This document shows, one piece after another, positions 34,559-43,605 of a DNA stretch of 64,000 nt. The notes beneath the pieces are model-generated. The model was not told the DNA's origin. It ran no database searches and was given only the letters and a program-made list of their open reading frames with translations. A program made the translations under genes and the position numbers. This DNA comes from Planctomycetota bacterium (lineage in GTDB: Bacteria > Planctomycetota > Phycisphaerae > Phycisphaerales > SM1A02). The DNA is taken from NCBI GenBank assembly GCA_026386795.1, contig JAPLMU010000138.1:18575-82574 (forward strand). The letters run 5' to 3'. Position 1 is the stretch's first letter; the number at the start of each line of letters is the position of its first letter.

Positions 34559-36262
34559 TCATGGATGCACGAAATCAACCGTGCTACCGGCGGTCACCGG
34601 GTACTTGACCTCGGTGTAGGGAGCGAATCCAGCCGGCCCCTTTGTGATCGGCCAACGCACCTCCAATTGCAGGTCCTTCCACGACTCTGGGACTCCGAAC
34701 TGCACTTCCGTAGAGGCGGTACTTTGAAACGGTCCGCCGGCCCAAATCCATCGCTTCGCTAAGACAAGAGGTATAGGGGTTCGTGTTGAAAGCTCCACCC
34801 ATGCGCCGATTCCGTGGCTCGTGCTGGATGTTGGCCCGTGCAAGCGCACCTTGATCCAATCATTGGCGCGGTCGTGCATATTGCGCAAGACCCGCAATGG
34901 ACCGTTCAACTCCGCCACCACAATGTCCACATCACCATCGTTGTCAAGATCATTGAAGAGCGCAGTGCGGTCACGATGCGCGCCGCTCAATCCCGGGCCC
35001 GGATCAGCGACTACTTCGAAGCGAGCCCCGGCGCGGCGCATCACAAGCGGTGGCTGTTCATAATCAGAGTCCATGGCCACCTTGGTCGCCTGCGGATAGA
35101 CATGGCCGTTGAAGACCACCACATCCTCGGCACCATCGTGATCAAGATCATCGAATGATGTGGCCCAACCAAGAAGCGGGCGGCTTGGAGCGCCCAAGCC
35201 AAACTGCGCGGTGCGATCGTCAAAGAACTTGCCGTCCAAGTTCAGGTGCAGCGTGTTTGTGTCACTCGAGAAATTAGTGGTGAACACATCAGGAAGCCCG
35301 TTGCCATCCACATCACCGATCGCGATGCCCATGGTGGCCTGCCCCGCGCCGTCAATGTTGGTTGCAATGCCAGAGGCCATCCCGCGCTCTTCAAATCGCA
35401 AAGACCCACCTGGCTCCGTGCGATTCATAAAGAGCGTATTTGGCTCGGAATCATTGGCGACGAAGATATCGAGCCGCCCATCAGCATCGAAATCAACGAC
35501 CGCAAGATTCAATCCATAGCCCGGAATCGCCTTGTGAATGCCGGCTGAGTCGCTGACATCGCGGAATGTTCCGTCGCCGCGATTCTCATAGAGGATGTCG
35601 GCGCGCGCCGGCAGACCACGCGGACCCGCCATCACCTGCATGCCCTTGAATGATGCTGGCGGCGGCGGCTTCGACTGATCGAAGTCTAAGTAGTTCACCA
35701 CGAAGAGATCCAAATCTCCGTCCATGTCGAGGTCAGCGAATCCAGCGCTTGTGGACCAACCGGGATCACCAAGCCCCGCTTTCGCAGTGACATCTTCGAA
35801 TCGACCGCCGCCCATGTTCTTGAGAAGAATGTCGGGACCGTAGCAACATATGTAGATGTCATCGCGACCATCGCCATCGTAATCACCGACTGCGCATCCG
35901 AACGCCCAACGCGTTGGCCGCGCACCCATACGCTCAGTGATGTCGCGAAACTTCAGACCGCCAAGATTCTCAAAGAGTCGGGCACCCGGGCCGTGTTCTG
36001 GATCAGCAAGGGTCGCGCCATTGGGCATGAAGATGTCCATGTCGCCATCGCCATCAAAGTCGATGAGGGCTAATCCGCCGCCCTTTACCTCAACAATCTG
36101 CGTCGACGGAAGCTTTCCGCTGGTCATGATTGCATCGATACCACTGCCCGCGGTGGCGTCTTCAAATCGAATGGGCGCAGGCGGCGCAGGCGGAATCGCG
36201 TAGGCGTGAGCGTGCGGTACGGCAAGTAGCAACGCAACGGCAAAATTCCATGTCATCTTCAT
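34559..36262 (-). CDS. CRTAC1-family secreted protein (FG-GAP propeller, ASPIC/UnbV)
   Basis: The 567-residue protein has a signal peptide (MKMTWNFAVALLLAVPHAHA). Several Ca-binding FG-GAP/VCBS blades follow (LIDFDGDGDMDIFMPN, VGDYDGDGRDDIYICCYG, FADLDMDGDLDLFVVN, VVDFDADGRLDIFVAND), and the C-terminal part has the ASPIC/UnbV pattern (GIGAWVEL...VQFGVPESWKDLQLEVRWP). Such proteins form beta-propellers outside the cytoplasm; their biochemical role in bacteria is not established. The ATG overlaps the stop of the upstream TPR gene, so the two are coupled, as in the larger module at 41.7-50.6 kb. Confidence 0.88.
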   Translation of the reverse strand: MKMTWNFAVALLLAVPHAHAYAIPPAPPAPIRFEDATAGSGIDAIMTSGKLPSTQIVEVKGGGLALIDFDGDGDMDIFMPNGATLADPEHGPGARLFENLGGLKFRDITERMGARPTRWAFGCAVGDYDGDGRDDIYICCYGPDILLKNMGGGRFEDVTAKAGLGDPGWSTSAGFADLDMDGDLDLFVVNYLDFDQSKPPPPASFKGMQVMAGPRGLPARADILYENRGDGTFRDVSDSAGIHKAIPGYGLNLAVVDFDADGRLDIFVANDSEPNTLFMNRTEPGGSLRFEERGMASGIATNIDGAGQATMGIAIGDVDGNGLPDVFTTNFSSDTNTLHLNLDGKFFDDRTAQFGLGAPSRPLLGWATSFDDLDHDGAEDVVVFNGHVYPQATKVAMDSDYEQPPLVMRRAGARFEVVADPGPGLSGAHRDRTALFNDLDNDGDVDIVVAELNGPLRVLRNMHDRANDWIKVRLHGPTSSTSHGIGAWVELSTRTPIPLVLAKRWIWAGGPFQSTASTEVQFGVPESWKDLQLEVRWPITKGPAGFAPYTEVKYPVTAGSTVDFVHP

Positions 36263-37110
36263 GGTGATGGCTTCTCTGTTTCAGTACGCGCCTTGATTGC
36301 AGCTTGACGTGCGCGAGCGTTGGCGGCATCTTCGGGGCGACCAAGGCGATCAAGAACGCGCGCCAACTTTGACCACGCCTCCCCGTGCTGTTCAAAGAGT
36401 TCCACCGCGCGTCGGTAGCACTGCTCTGCTTCCGGCAACTGATCTTGGCGAAGAAGTACATCTCCGAGGCGAGCCAGATTCTTGGCGCGTTCGCGCGCCG
36501 CACCCTGCTGCTCACCAAGTAGTTCGAGCGCTCGACGAAAGTATGCCTCTGATTCAACTAAGCGGTCTTCTTCGTACGCAATCAGGCCGAGCGCAAACTG
36601 CGTGTCGTCATACGTTGGAAATGCGGTGGCATGCGTTGTGAATGCAACGCGCGCACCAGCGAGGTCCCCCAAGTAGTAGCGACACCAGCCCAAGTAATGC
36701 ACTGCGTGCGGCGCCTCTGGAAACGAATCAGCAGGCGCGGCAGTTGCGCGTTCCAAATAGGCCAGCGCCTCGCCGTGCCGCTTCTCTTTGTGCAACGCGA
36801 GTCCAAGGTAGAAGCCAGCCCGCACATCGCTGGGGCGGTCCTTGACCATGGCACGCGCCACCGACTCGGCCGCTGGGTACTGACCGCTGCGAAGGAGTTT
36901 GCGAACCACCTCCCAACGCGGATCGACGGGGGCCGGGGATCGGATGGTTTCAGGACTCGCCGGGACTCCCGATGCTGCCCGCCCCACCTCCCGGGGCGCC
37001 TGAATCGCCAAATGTGCGCCCGCAGCGTGAGAAACCTCAAAAAAGGTGGCTTCAACACAGATGATGAGTCCGCCGAGCGCCGCTGACCATTGAGCACGCA
37101 ACTCCCGCAT
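36259..37110 (-). CDS. Secreted or membrane-tethered TPR protein
   Basis: The 283-residue protein starts with a hydrophobic stretch (WSAALGGLIICVEATFFEV), probably a signal anchor, then a linker. About five tetratricopeptide repeats fill residues 75-270 (for example AGFYLGLALHKEKRHGEALAYLERA and AKNLARLGDVLLRQDQLPEAEQCYRRAVELFEQHG). TPRs form a protein-binding superhelix. The coupling to a CRTAC1 gene suggests that the two proteins work together on the envelope surface. No enzyme motif is seen. Confidence 0.82.
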   Translation of the reverse strand: MRELRAQWSAALGGLIICVEATFFEVSHAAGAHLAIQAPREVGRAASGVPASPETIRSPAPVDPRWEVVRKLLRSGQYPAAESVARAMVKDRPSDVRAGFYLGLALHKEKRHGEALAYLERATAAPADSFPEAPHAVHYLGWCRYYLGDLAGARVAFTTHATAFPTYDDTQFALGLIAYEEDRLVESEAYFRRALELLGEQQGAARERAKNLARLGDVLLRQDQLPEAEQCYRRAVELFEQHGEAWSKLARVLDRLGRPEDAANARARQAAIKARTETEKPSP

Positions 37111-37322
37111 TCGCAGAAGTATAGGTATGTTTACGGACCTTCCGGTGGCACGGATGGCGTCTGAGGTTAGATTGTGGTGTTGGCAGATTGATGGATTTAT
37201 CGGTGCCAGCGTGCGTATGGACGCCTACGGTCACTCGGCGCGGCTTCGGTCGTTCGCGGCGTGGTCGTTGAGATGCGCATGTTGCAACACAGACACTGAA
37301 CAACGACAGACGAGAACCATTC

Positions 37323-38996
37323 ATGAGAATTGCATACGGACCCTATTTCGCCAGCCTCGCGATCACTGCGGCGTCCTTACTTGTTCCGTGCGCACAGGCC
37401 GACACGCTTGCACTGCAGCCCCGTGCCGGCGACCCAATGCCCGGTCTCACCGCCACGCAACTTGAGCGGTTCCAACTCGGTCGAGTCCTCTATGCAACGC
37501 CGATTCCAGCCTCCGCGGGGATGGGACCAACCTTCAATAAGACCAACTGCCAGTCGTGCCACTCGAACCCGGTGGGCGGATGGGGCAACGCCAGCGTGAC
37601 CCACTTCGGTATTGTCGACAAGGGCTCGTTCAGGATGGTTCCCGGCGAAACACAAAGCCTCTTGCAAGAATTTGCCGTCAGCGAATTCTGCAGGGAGATC
37701 ATCCCGACGAGCGCCAACTTCACTGCCATCCGCATGACCAACTCCAGTATGGCCTTCGGCATGGTTGAGGCCGTTCCAGATGCAGCGATTGCACTCTTAG
37801 AAGATCCCAACGACGCGAACGGCGATGGAATATCTGGACGCATCCACTGGGTTCGACCACTTGAGGAAACCAATGGCAACAGTCCGTTGCGTGCTGGGCG
37901 CTTTGGTTGGAAGGCTCAAATTGCCACCGTTCTCAGTTTCTCCGGTGACGCCACTCGCAACGAGATGGGCATCACGAACCGCCTGATGATGGTTGAGAAC
38001 GCGCCGAACGGTGACACCGCCCGCCTTGCGCAGTGCGACCCAATGCCCGAGCCAGAAGATGTGAGCGACCAACAAGGATTCGCGTTCATTGATCGAGTCA
38101 CTCATTTCCAGCGGTATTTGGCGGTTCCCCCGCAGACTCCAAAGTCGGGAATGACTGGCGAGACAGTCTTCATCAATGTCGGCTGCGCCAAGTGCCATGT
38201 TCCAGAGTGGACAACTGCGAACACTCCGGGCCTTGAAGACGCCATTCGAAATAAGGTCATTCGACCCTATACCGATTTCATGCTCCATGACATGGGCTTG
38301 CAAGGCGATGGTGTTGCCGACGGATACGCATCCGAAACAGAACTGCGCACGCCAACTCTTTGGAACCTGCGCACCCGTGATCCCATGCTCCACAACGGCG
38401 TTGCTGCTGGCGGGCTGTTCTCCGATCGCGTGCGGGCGGCCATCGCACTGCACGGTCCATACGGCGAAGGTGCCGGAAGCGCCGACGCATTCGCGCAGTT
38501 GTCTGAACCAAACAAGGTGCTGCTCGTTTCATTCCTCAACTCGCTTGGGCGCGTGGAGTTTGACGACAACGGCGATGGTCACGTCGACATCATCGATTTC
38601 ATTGCCTTCAAGGCCGCGCTCGGCTCGAACAGCACACCGAACACGCCCAACGCTGTGCACGACATCAATCAGGACGGGACCATTTCGATGGCCGACTTTG
38701 CTTACTTCATGCAGGCCTACGAAGGTCCGAATGGTGATTGCAACGGCAACGGCGTGGCGGACCTCATCGACCTCTTGCAGGGAACCAGCGTTGATACCGA
38801 TCACAACGGTCTGCCTGACGAGTGCCTGCCCTGCCCGGCAGACCTCACTGGCGACCATGTTGTCAATGGCGCCGACCTCGGGCTATTGCTTGGAAGTTGG
38901 GGTCAATCCGATGTTCCAGCTGACCTGAACGCAGACGGCGCGGTCGGTGGAGCCGACCTTGGAATTCTGCTTGGAGCATGGGGCGCTTGTCCCTAA
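37323..38996 (+). CDS. Di-haem oxidoreductase with dockerin-like C-terminal tag
   Basis: The 557-residue protein has a signal peptide cut near CAQA (residue 26). Residues 30-400 form a di-haem oxidoreductase (DHOR, cytochrome c peroxidase-related) with haem sites CQSCH (76-80) and CAKCH (288-292) and the conserved [21 protein letters not shown] block. Residues 400-557 are EF-hand/dockerin-type calcium repeats: [37 protein letters not shown], then two NGADLG-type units ending in WGACP. The enzyme part probably oxidises or reduces a small substrate or partner protein outside the membrane. The tag is shared with the next gene and may fix the protein to a surface partner. Confidence 0.85.
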   Translation: MRIAYGPYFASLAITAASLLVPCAQADTLALQPRAGDPMPGLTATQLERFQLGRVLYATPIPASAGMGPTFNKTNCQSCHSNPVGGWGNASVTHFGIVDKGSFRMVPGETQSLLQEFAVSEFCREIIPTSANFTAIRMTNSSMAFGMVEAVPDAAIALLEDPNDANGDGISGRIHWVRPLEETNGNSPLRAGRFGWKAQIATVLSFSGDATRNEMGITNRLMMVENAPNGDTARLAQCDPMPEPEDVSDQQGFAFIDRVTHFQRYLAVPPQTPKSGMTGETVFINVGCAKCHVPEWTTANTPGLEDAIRNKVIRPYTDFMLHDMGLQGDGVADGYASETELRTPTLWNLRTRDPMLHNGVAAGGLFSDRVRAAIALHGPYGEGAGSADAFAQLSEPNKVLLVSFLNSLGRVEFDDNGDGHVDIIDFIAFKAALGSNSTPNTPNAVHDINQDGTISMADFAYFMQAYEGPNGDCNGNGVADLIDLLQGTSVDTDHNGLPDECLPCPADLTGDHVVNGADLGLLLGSWGQSDVPADLNADGAVGGADLGILLGAWGACP

Positions 38997-39101
38997 CCCT
39001 AAGTTGCATACTGAAGTAGCCGAATTTGCATTGCCACTGACTGAGTAGAGTTTGAATACGCCACGAGTGACCGCTTCTTGCTACCGACCTTTAAGGACCC
39101 C

Positions 39102-41648
39102 ATGCGACTTTATACGCGTCCACAAACGATCCTCGCCATCACCTCCGCGCTCGCGCTGACTGGCGCAGTTGCTGCACAGAACTGGGTGAACCTTTCTAAT
39201 CAGACCAGCACTCGTCTGGTGGCCGCTGCATCACTCATCGGAGCGGACAATCTAGAGAAGGACTTTGCGTGGGGCGACCTTGACCGCGATGGCGACATTG
39301 ATTTGGTCTGCGTCCGCAAGTTCCCTGGCAGTATTCAGGGTGGCGCGCGCAACCTGCTCCTTATGAATGAAGGCGGCATTCTGACTGATCGGACCGCGGA
39401 GTACGGACAGGCCAGCGACATCAGTGGCTACGCGGGGCTCTTGGATCCCACCAATGATCGCGATGTGGAAGTGGTGGACATCAATAACGATGGCTGGCTC
39501 GACATTCTCACCGCCACCACCATGAGCGACAATGTCAACAGCGTTCTTGGACAGCCACGCGCTTACATCAACCTCGGTAACGATGCCTCTGGCCATTGGC
39601 TCGGCTTTCGCTTTGAGGTTGATCGCATTCCCACCCTCTTCGCGCGCGGCGGCGCAGCGGCCAACCCGCGCTTCTGCGACATGGCGGTTGCCGACTACAA
39701 CGGCGACGGCTACGTGGACATCTTCTATACCGACTACGACACTCCGGAAACCTCTGGCACCCTGTGCTACGACCTGAACGGAGATGGCGATACGCTCGAT
39801 GCCGGTGAGTGTCAGCAAAGCCCGGCGGAAAATCCTGCGAACGATTACGACAACAAACTGCTCCTTAATTTCGGTGCTGCGAATCCGGGCGTCTTCTACG
39901 ACGCCACTACCACCGTCCTCAGTGCCGCACAGATCAACTCCGGGTTTGGAAACATGGCCGTTGCTGGGGATTTCAACGGCGATGGACGCCAGGACATCGT
40001 CCGCATCAACACACTCACGAGCGGTCAGGCTGTCAGCGTTTACACCAAGAATGCCACCGGCTCGGGGTTCGCACTGAAAGACATCGCCACTGGCCAGCCC
40101 TACCACGGCGACAAGGCCGACCTCAACGGCGACGGACGACTCGATTTGGTAATCGTTGATGACGGTCAAGACAAGTACCTGATCAACACTGGTAATGATG
40201 CCACCGGGCAACCGAATTTCACCAGTTACACCATTGCGGACAGTCTCAGTGAGTTCGGCAACAGCACACAGGTTGGCGACCTTGACAAAGACGGTCGACC
40301 TGATGCCATCATCACCGATGTTGACGCCGACCTTGGACCATTCTGCCCGCAGACCACTGGCGCTGCGCACTCGCGTCGGACACACATCTACCGCAACATC
40401 TACAGCGGATCGCCTTCCGGGATTCTGCATGAACTCACGCCGCTCGTCATCCCAGCGTCTGAACTTGATTGGTGGACGGATGTGGCGATCTTTGACATCA
40501 ACGGCGATACCTGGCCGGATCTTGTTGCAGGAACCTGCACCGGTCTTGTCGTCTACATGAATGTTCCACCAATGAACATCACGTTCGCCTACCCGGACGG
40601 CCTGCCCACAACGGCAGCACCAGGCATGGCGAAGTCCTTCCGAGTGCAGGAAGCTGTTGCTGGCGGAACGGTGATTGCGAACTCCACGCGGCTTATGTGG
40701 TCAGTGGATGGCGGTGCGTTCCAATCCGCGGTTCTACCCTCGGTGGGAACGAACCTGTTCCAGGCAACGCTGCCTGCTTTCCAGTGCGGCCAAAGCGTCC
40801 GCTACTACGTGACGGCAACGATCGACAGCGGGATCACCTTTAGTGACCCAACAACCGCACCGGCGCAAACTGATGGCCTCTCCGTGGAGAGCGGCAATAC
40901 AACTCCCTATTCCAATGACATGGAAGCGATCACATCGGACTGGACCGTGATCAATGAGGGCGGACTCACCACCGGCGGCTGGGAAGTTGCGACCCCGATC
41001 GGAACAACGAGCGGCATCTACGCCTCGGCTCCCGCGAGTGATGCGAGCACTATTGGAACCAAGGCATGGGTGACGCAGAACGGTCTTGCTGGTGGTGCTT
41101 CTACCACCGCCGATGTTGATACCGGCACCACTCGACTGCTGAGCCCGGTGTTCGACTTGTCGACAGCCATCAATGCCAACGTCACCTACTCGCGCTGGTA
41201 CTTCTGCAGCGATGCACCGCCAGCTGGGTCAACGCCCGCTGAAGTGGACACTCTGTTTGCAGAGATCAGTGCCGACGGCGGAACAACATGGCTGCGACTT
41301 GAGAACGTCTCCACTTACCCAACCCCCAATGCTTGGACTCGAGTGAATTTCTCACTCCGCGGCATCGTGCCGGCGCTGACTTCAACGATGCGCTTCCGCT
41401 TCTCGATTTCCGATTCACCGGACAACTCAACCACCGAAGCTGGTATTGATGATTTCTCAATTTCCGCAGTGGTTTGCGTCAATCCGTGCATGGGCGACCT
41501 TGATGGCAACCACGTGGTCAATGGCGCAGACCTAGGCATGCTGCTCGCTGGTTGGGGCGCCGGCGGAATCGGTGACCTTGATGGCAACGGCGCGATTAAC
41601 GGCGCGGATCTAGGACTACTGCTTGCCGCATGGGGAGCATGCCCGTAA
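39102..41648 (+). CDS. Secreted FG-GAP repeat protein with dockerin-like tag
   Basis: The start at 39102 has AAGGA five bases upstream, so the TTG at 39078 is not favoured. The 848-residue protein has a signal peptide (cut after GAVAAQ). At least six FG-GAP blades fill residues 40-470 (WGDLDRDGDIDLVCVR, DINNDGWLDILTAT, VADYNGDGYVDIFYTDYD, AGDFNGDGRQDIVRIN and others). A region with a fibronectin/jellyroll look (about 500-780) follows. The end [23 protein letters not shown]...[17 protein letters not shown] is nearly the same as in the upstream di-haem protein. It probably binds calcium and acts on the cell surface. The partner is unknown. Confidence 0.85.
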   Translation: MRLYTRPQTILAITSALALTGAVAAQNWVNLSNQTSTRLVAAASLIGADNLEKDFAWGDLDRDGDIDLVCVRKFPGSIQGGARNLLLMNEGGILTDRTAEYGQASDISGYAGLLDPTNDRDVEVVDINNDGWLDILTATTMSDNVNSVLGQPRAYINLGNDASGHWLGFRFEVDRIPTLFARGGAAANPRFCDMAVADYNGDGYVDIFYTDYDTPETSGTLCYDLNGDGDTLDAGECQQSPAENPANDYDNKLLLNFGAANPGVFYDATTTVLSAAQINSGFGNMAVAGDFNGDGRQDIVRINTLTSGQAVSVYTKNATGSGFALKDIATGQPYHGDKADLNGDGRLDLVIVDDGQDKYLINTGNDATGQPNFTSYTIADSLSEFGNSTQVGDLDKDGRPDAIITDVDADLGPFCPQTTGAAHSRRTHIYRNIYSGSPSGILHELTPLVIPASELDWWTDVAIFDINGDTWPDLVAGTCTGLVVYMNVPPMNITFAYPDGLPTTAAPGMAKSFRVQEAVAGGTVIANSTRLMWSVDGGAFQSAVLPSVGTNLFQATLPAFQCGQSVRYYVTATIDSGITFSDPTTAPAQTDGLSVESGNTTPYSNDMEAITSDWTVINEGGLTTGGWEVATPIGTTSGIYASAPASDASTIGTKAWVTQNGLAGGASTTADVDTGTTRLLSPVFDLSTAINANVTYSRWYFCSDAPPAGSTPAEVDTLFAEISADGGTTWLRLENVSTYPTPNAWTRVNFSLRGIVPALTSTMRFRFSISDSPDNSTTEAGIDDFSISAVVCVNPCMGDLDGNHVVNGADLGMLLAGWGAGGIGDLDGNGAINGADLGLLLAAWGACP

Positions 41649-41718
41649 CTGAGCAACGGTCCGTTGTAAAGCCCGCGTCTTCGCTCTGAACTGACCGTTG
41701 TCGCCGACGAACAGTCAT

Positions 41719-43605
41719 TCACCGCGAAATGATGGTGCGCGAGCCTTCATCAGCGCGCCGAATCATGGTGGTGGTCTGTTGCCCATCCGGCCACCGTATT
41801 TCGCATGCAGTGATGTGCGCTTCGCCAATTCCAAAGTAAACCCGCGGCGGTACCTGCGAGAGGTATGACCGTGTTGGCATCACCGTGCGCCGCAGCGTGA
41901 GACCGTTGTCAAGCCGAAGCGTCACCTGCGCACCGATCGCATCGCGATTGCCCGCGTGGAGCGAGTCCACGAGCACGCATTCGATATGCCCGCCCTGCTT
42001 CGTTGCATTGCGGACCACGAGCGGTGCGCCGCTGACTGCACCGATGACGATGTCAAGAGCGCCGTCGTTATCCAAGTCCCCCCAGGCGAGACCGCGACCA
42101 ACGACTGGTGTCGCCAGGGCGCCGAGTAACGCACTGGGAACTTCGGCAAATGTTGCGCCGGATTGACCCGCGCGGTTCCAGAACACCTGCGCCGCCTGCG
42201 TATAGCGCTGCGTCGGCTGAACATCCGCGATGCGCTCCTCAATATGACCGTTTGCAAGGACGAGGTCTTCCCAACCATCGGAATTTAAGTCGACAAAGGC
42301 AACGCCGAAGGTGAGTGCCCGACGGGTTGCAGCGGAAATGCCGTCGACAATTGCATCATCGGCAAATCGACCGTCTCCTGCGGTGACATACAGACTGCAT
42401 GGCTCGTTGGCGAAGTTTCCTACAGCGATCGCGAGTGCGGCATCGTTCCGAAGGTGCGCCGCATCACAACCCATCGCTCCAGTCGCCGCACCGTTGCGAT
42501 CGAATGCAACTCCCGCCGATACGCCGCGCTCTTCAAAGAGGCCGTGGCCGTCATTGATAAACAGAAAGTTCTGCACTGAGTCATTCGCAACAAAGAGATC
42601 CAAATCACCGTCGCCGTCGCAGTCGTCAATCACGAAACCGAGCGCCTTCGCCATCGGTTGACTCGTTGAACGATTGCGCACGCGAAGTCCGTGCTCGACG
42701 GTGCGATCAGCAAAGTGCATCGGGCTGACTTGCTCCATGACGACAAGATCTGTGCCTGCAAATCCAGTCGGCGCGCCGTATGCGCGGCCAAGACCGGTGA
42801 GTGTGTAGTTGACGTTCAAATCAAGCTCTTTGGACCACTCAACGTAACGACCGAGTACGAGGTCAAGATCGCCGTCCTGATCAAAGTCAGCGAATCCGGC
42901 CGCGGTGGTCCATCCGTTGAGAGCGGCAAACCCAGCTTCCGTAGTGGCATCGCGCCACCGCGTTACCGTGCCGGGCGCGGAGTGCTCCGCCACGAAGAAT
43001 CGCACTCCACCAACGCCGGTTGCCAGGATTTCAGGGCGACCATCGCCATCAAGATCGGCGAGCGCGATACCCATGCCTTGCCATGGCTGCTCCAGTCCGG
43101 TGTTGAGCGCGCGGACGAAGCCGGGACCAGCGCTCGCTGTCTGCAGTTGATTCAGAAAGACCGCAATCCCCTGACCGCGCTGCGACCCGGCAGCGGCGCC
43201 GGGCCAGGCGTCGCCATCCGGAATGATGACGTCTAAGTCGCCGTCGCCATCCACATCCCAGATCGCCACCCCGCCGCCCATGGTTTCCGGAAGAAGGCGC
43301 TCGCCCGCCGCACCTGTGACGCGCTGAAAGTCGATCCCCCAACCGTCGCTCGACGCGCCGGAACGATCCTGGAAGGCGAGCGCGGCCGCGGCGGTGGAAC
43401 CGAGCGTCGGCGCAAGCACGGCGGGACCAACAGGAAGAGGAGCCACCGGCGGCGCGGGCAGAACGGCGCGTGACCAGTGCCGCCATACCACAACCCCCGC
43501 AGTAACGACCCCAACCACTGCGATCGACGCCCAGAATGCCAGACCAATGATGCGGTCATCCGGTGGCAGCTCTGCTGAACCATCGCCGCCTAGCGGAGCC
43601 GTCAT
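41719..43605 (-). CDS. Membrane-anchored CRTAC1-family protein (ASPIC/UnbV)
   Basis: This 628-residue protein has one N-terminal membrane helix (IIGLAFWASIAVVGVVTAGVVVW) instead of a cleaved signal, a Pro/Ala linker, then FG-GAP blades (IWDVDGDGDLDVIIPDGDAW, LADLDGDGRPEILATG, FADFDQDGDLDLVLGRY, DDCDGDGDLDLFVANDS). The C-terminal ASPIC/UnbV domain includes GAQVTLRLDNGLTLRR and YFGIGEAHITACEIRWPDGQQ. It is the last gene of the ferredoxin-lipoprotein-cytochrome operon, and its ATG overlaps the cytochrome stop. It presumably stands on the outer face of the inner membrane beside the cytochrome. Confidence 0.88.
   Translation of the reverse strand: MTAPLGGDGSAELPPDDRIIGLAFWASIAVVGVVTAGVVVWRHWSRAVLPAPPVAPLPVGPAVLAPTLGSTAAAALAFQDRSGASSDGWGIDFQRVTGAAGERLLPETMGGGVAIWDVDGDGDLDVIIPDGDAWPGAAAGSQRGQGIAVFLNQLQTASAGPGFVRALNTGLEQPWQGMGIALADLDGDGRPEILATGVGGVRFFVAEHSAPGTVTRWRDATTEAGFAALNGWTTAAGFADFDQDGDLDLVLGRYVEWSKELDLNVNYTLTGLGRAYGAPTGFAGTDLVVMEQVSPMHFADRTVEHGLRVRNRSTSQPMAKALGFVIDDCDGDGDLDLFVANDSVQNFLFINDGHGLFEERGVSAGVAFDRNGAATGAMGCDAAHLRNDAALAIAVGNFANEPCSLYVTAGDGRFADDAIVDGISAATRRALTFGVAFVDLNSDGWEDLVLANGHIEERIADVQPTQRYTQAAQVFWNRAGQSGATFAEVPSALLGALATPVVGRGLAWGDLDNDGALDIVIGAVSGAPLVVRNATKQGGHIECVLVDSLHAGNRDAIGAQVTLRLDNGLTLRRTVMPTRSYLSQVPPRVYFGIGEAHITACEIRWPDGQQTTTMIRRADEGSRTIISR

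Noticed and set aside
39252-40430. 392-residue minus-strand ORF inside the FG-GAP protein gene
   Set aside because: It is antisense to a protein with clear signal peptide and calcium-binding blades. The regular Asp/Gly codons of the blades keep the opposite frame open.
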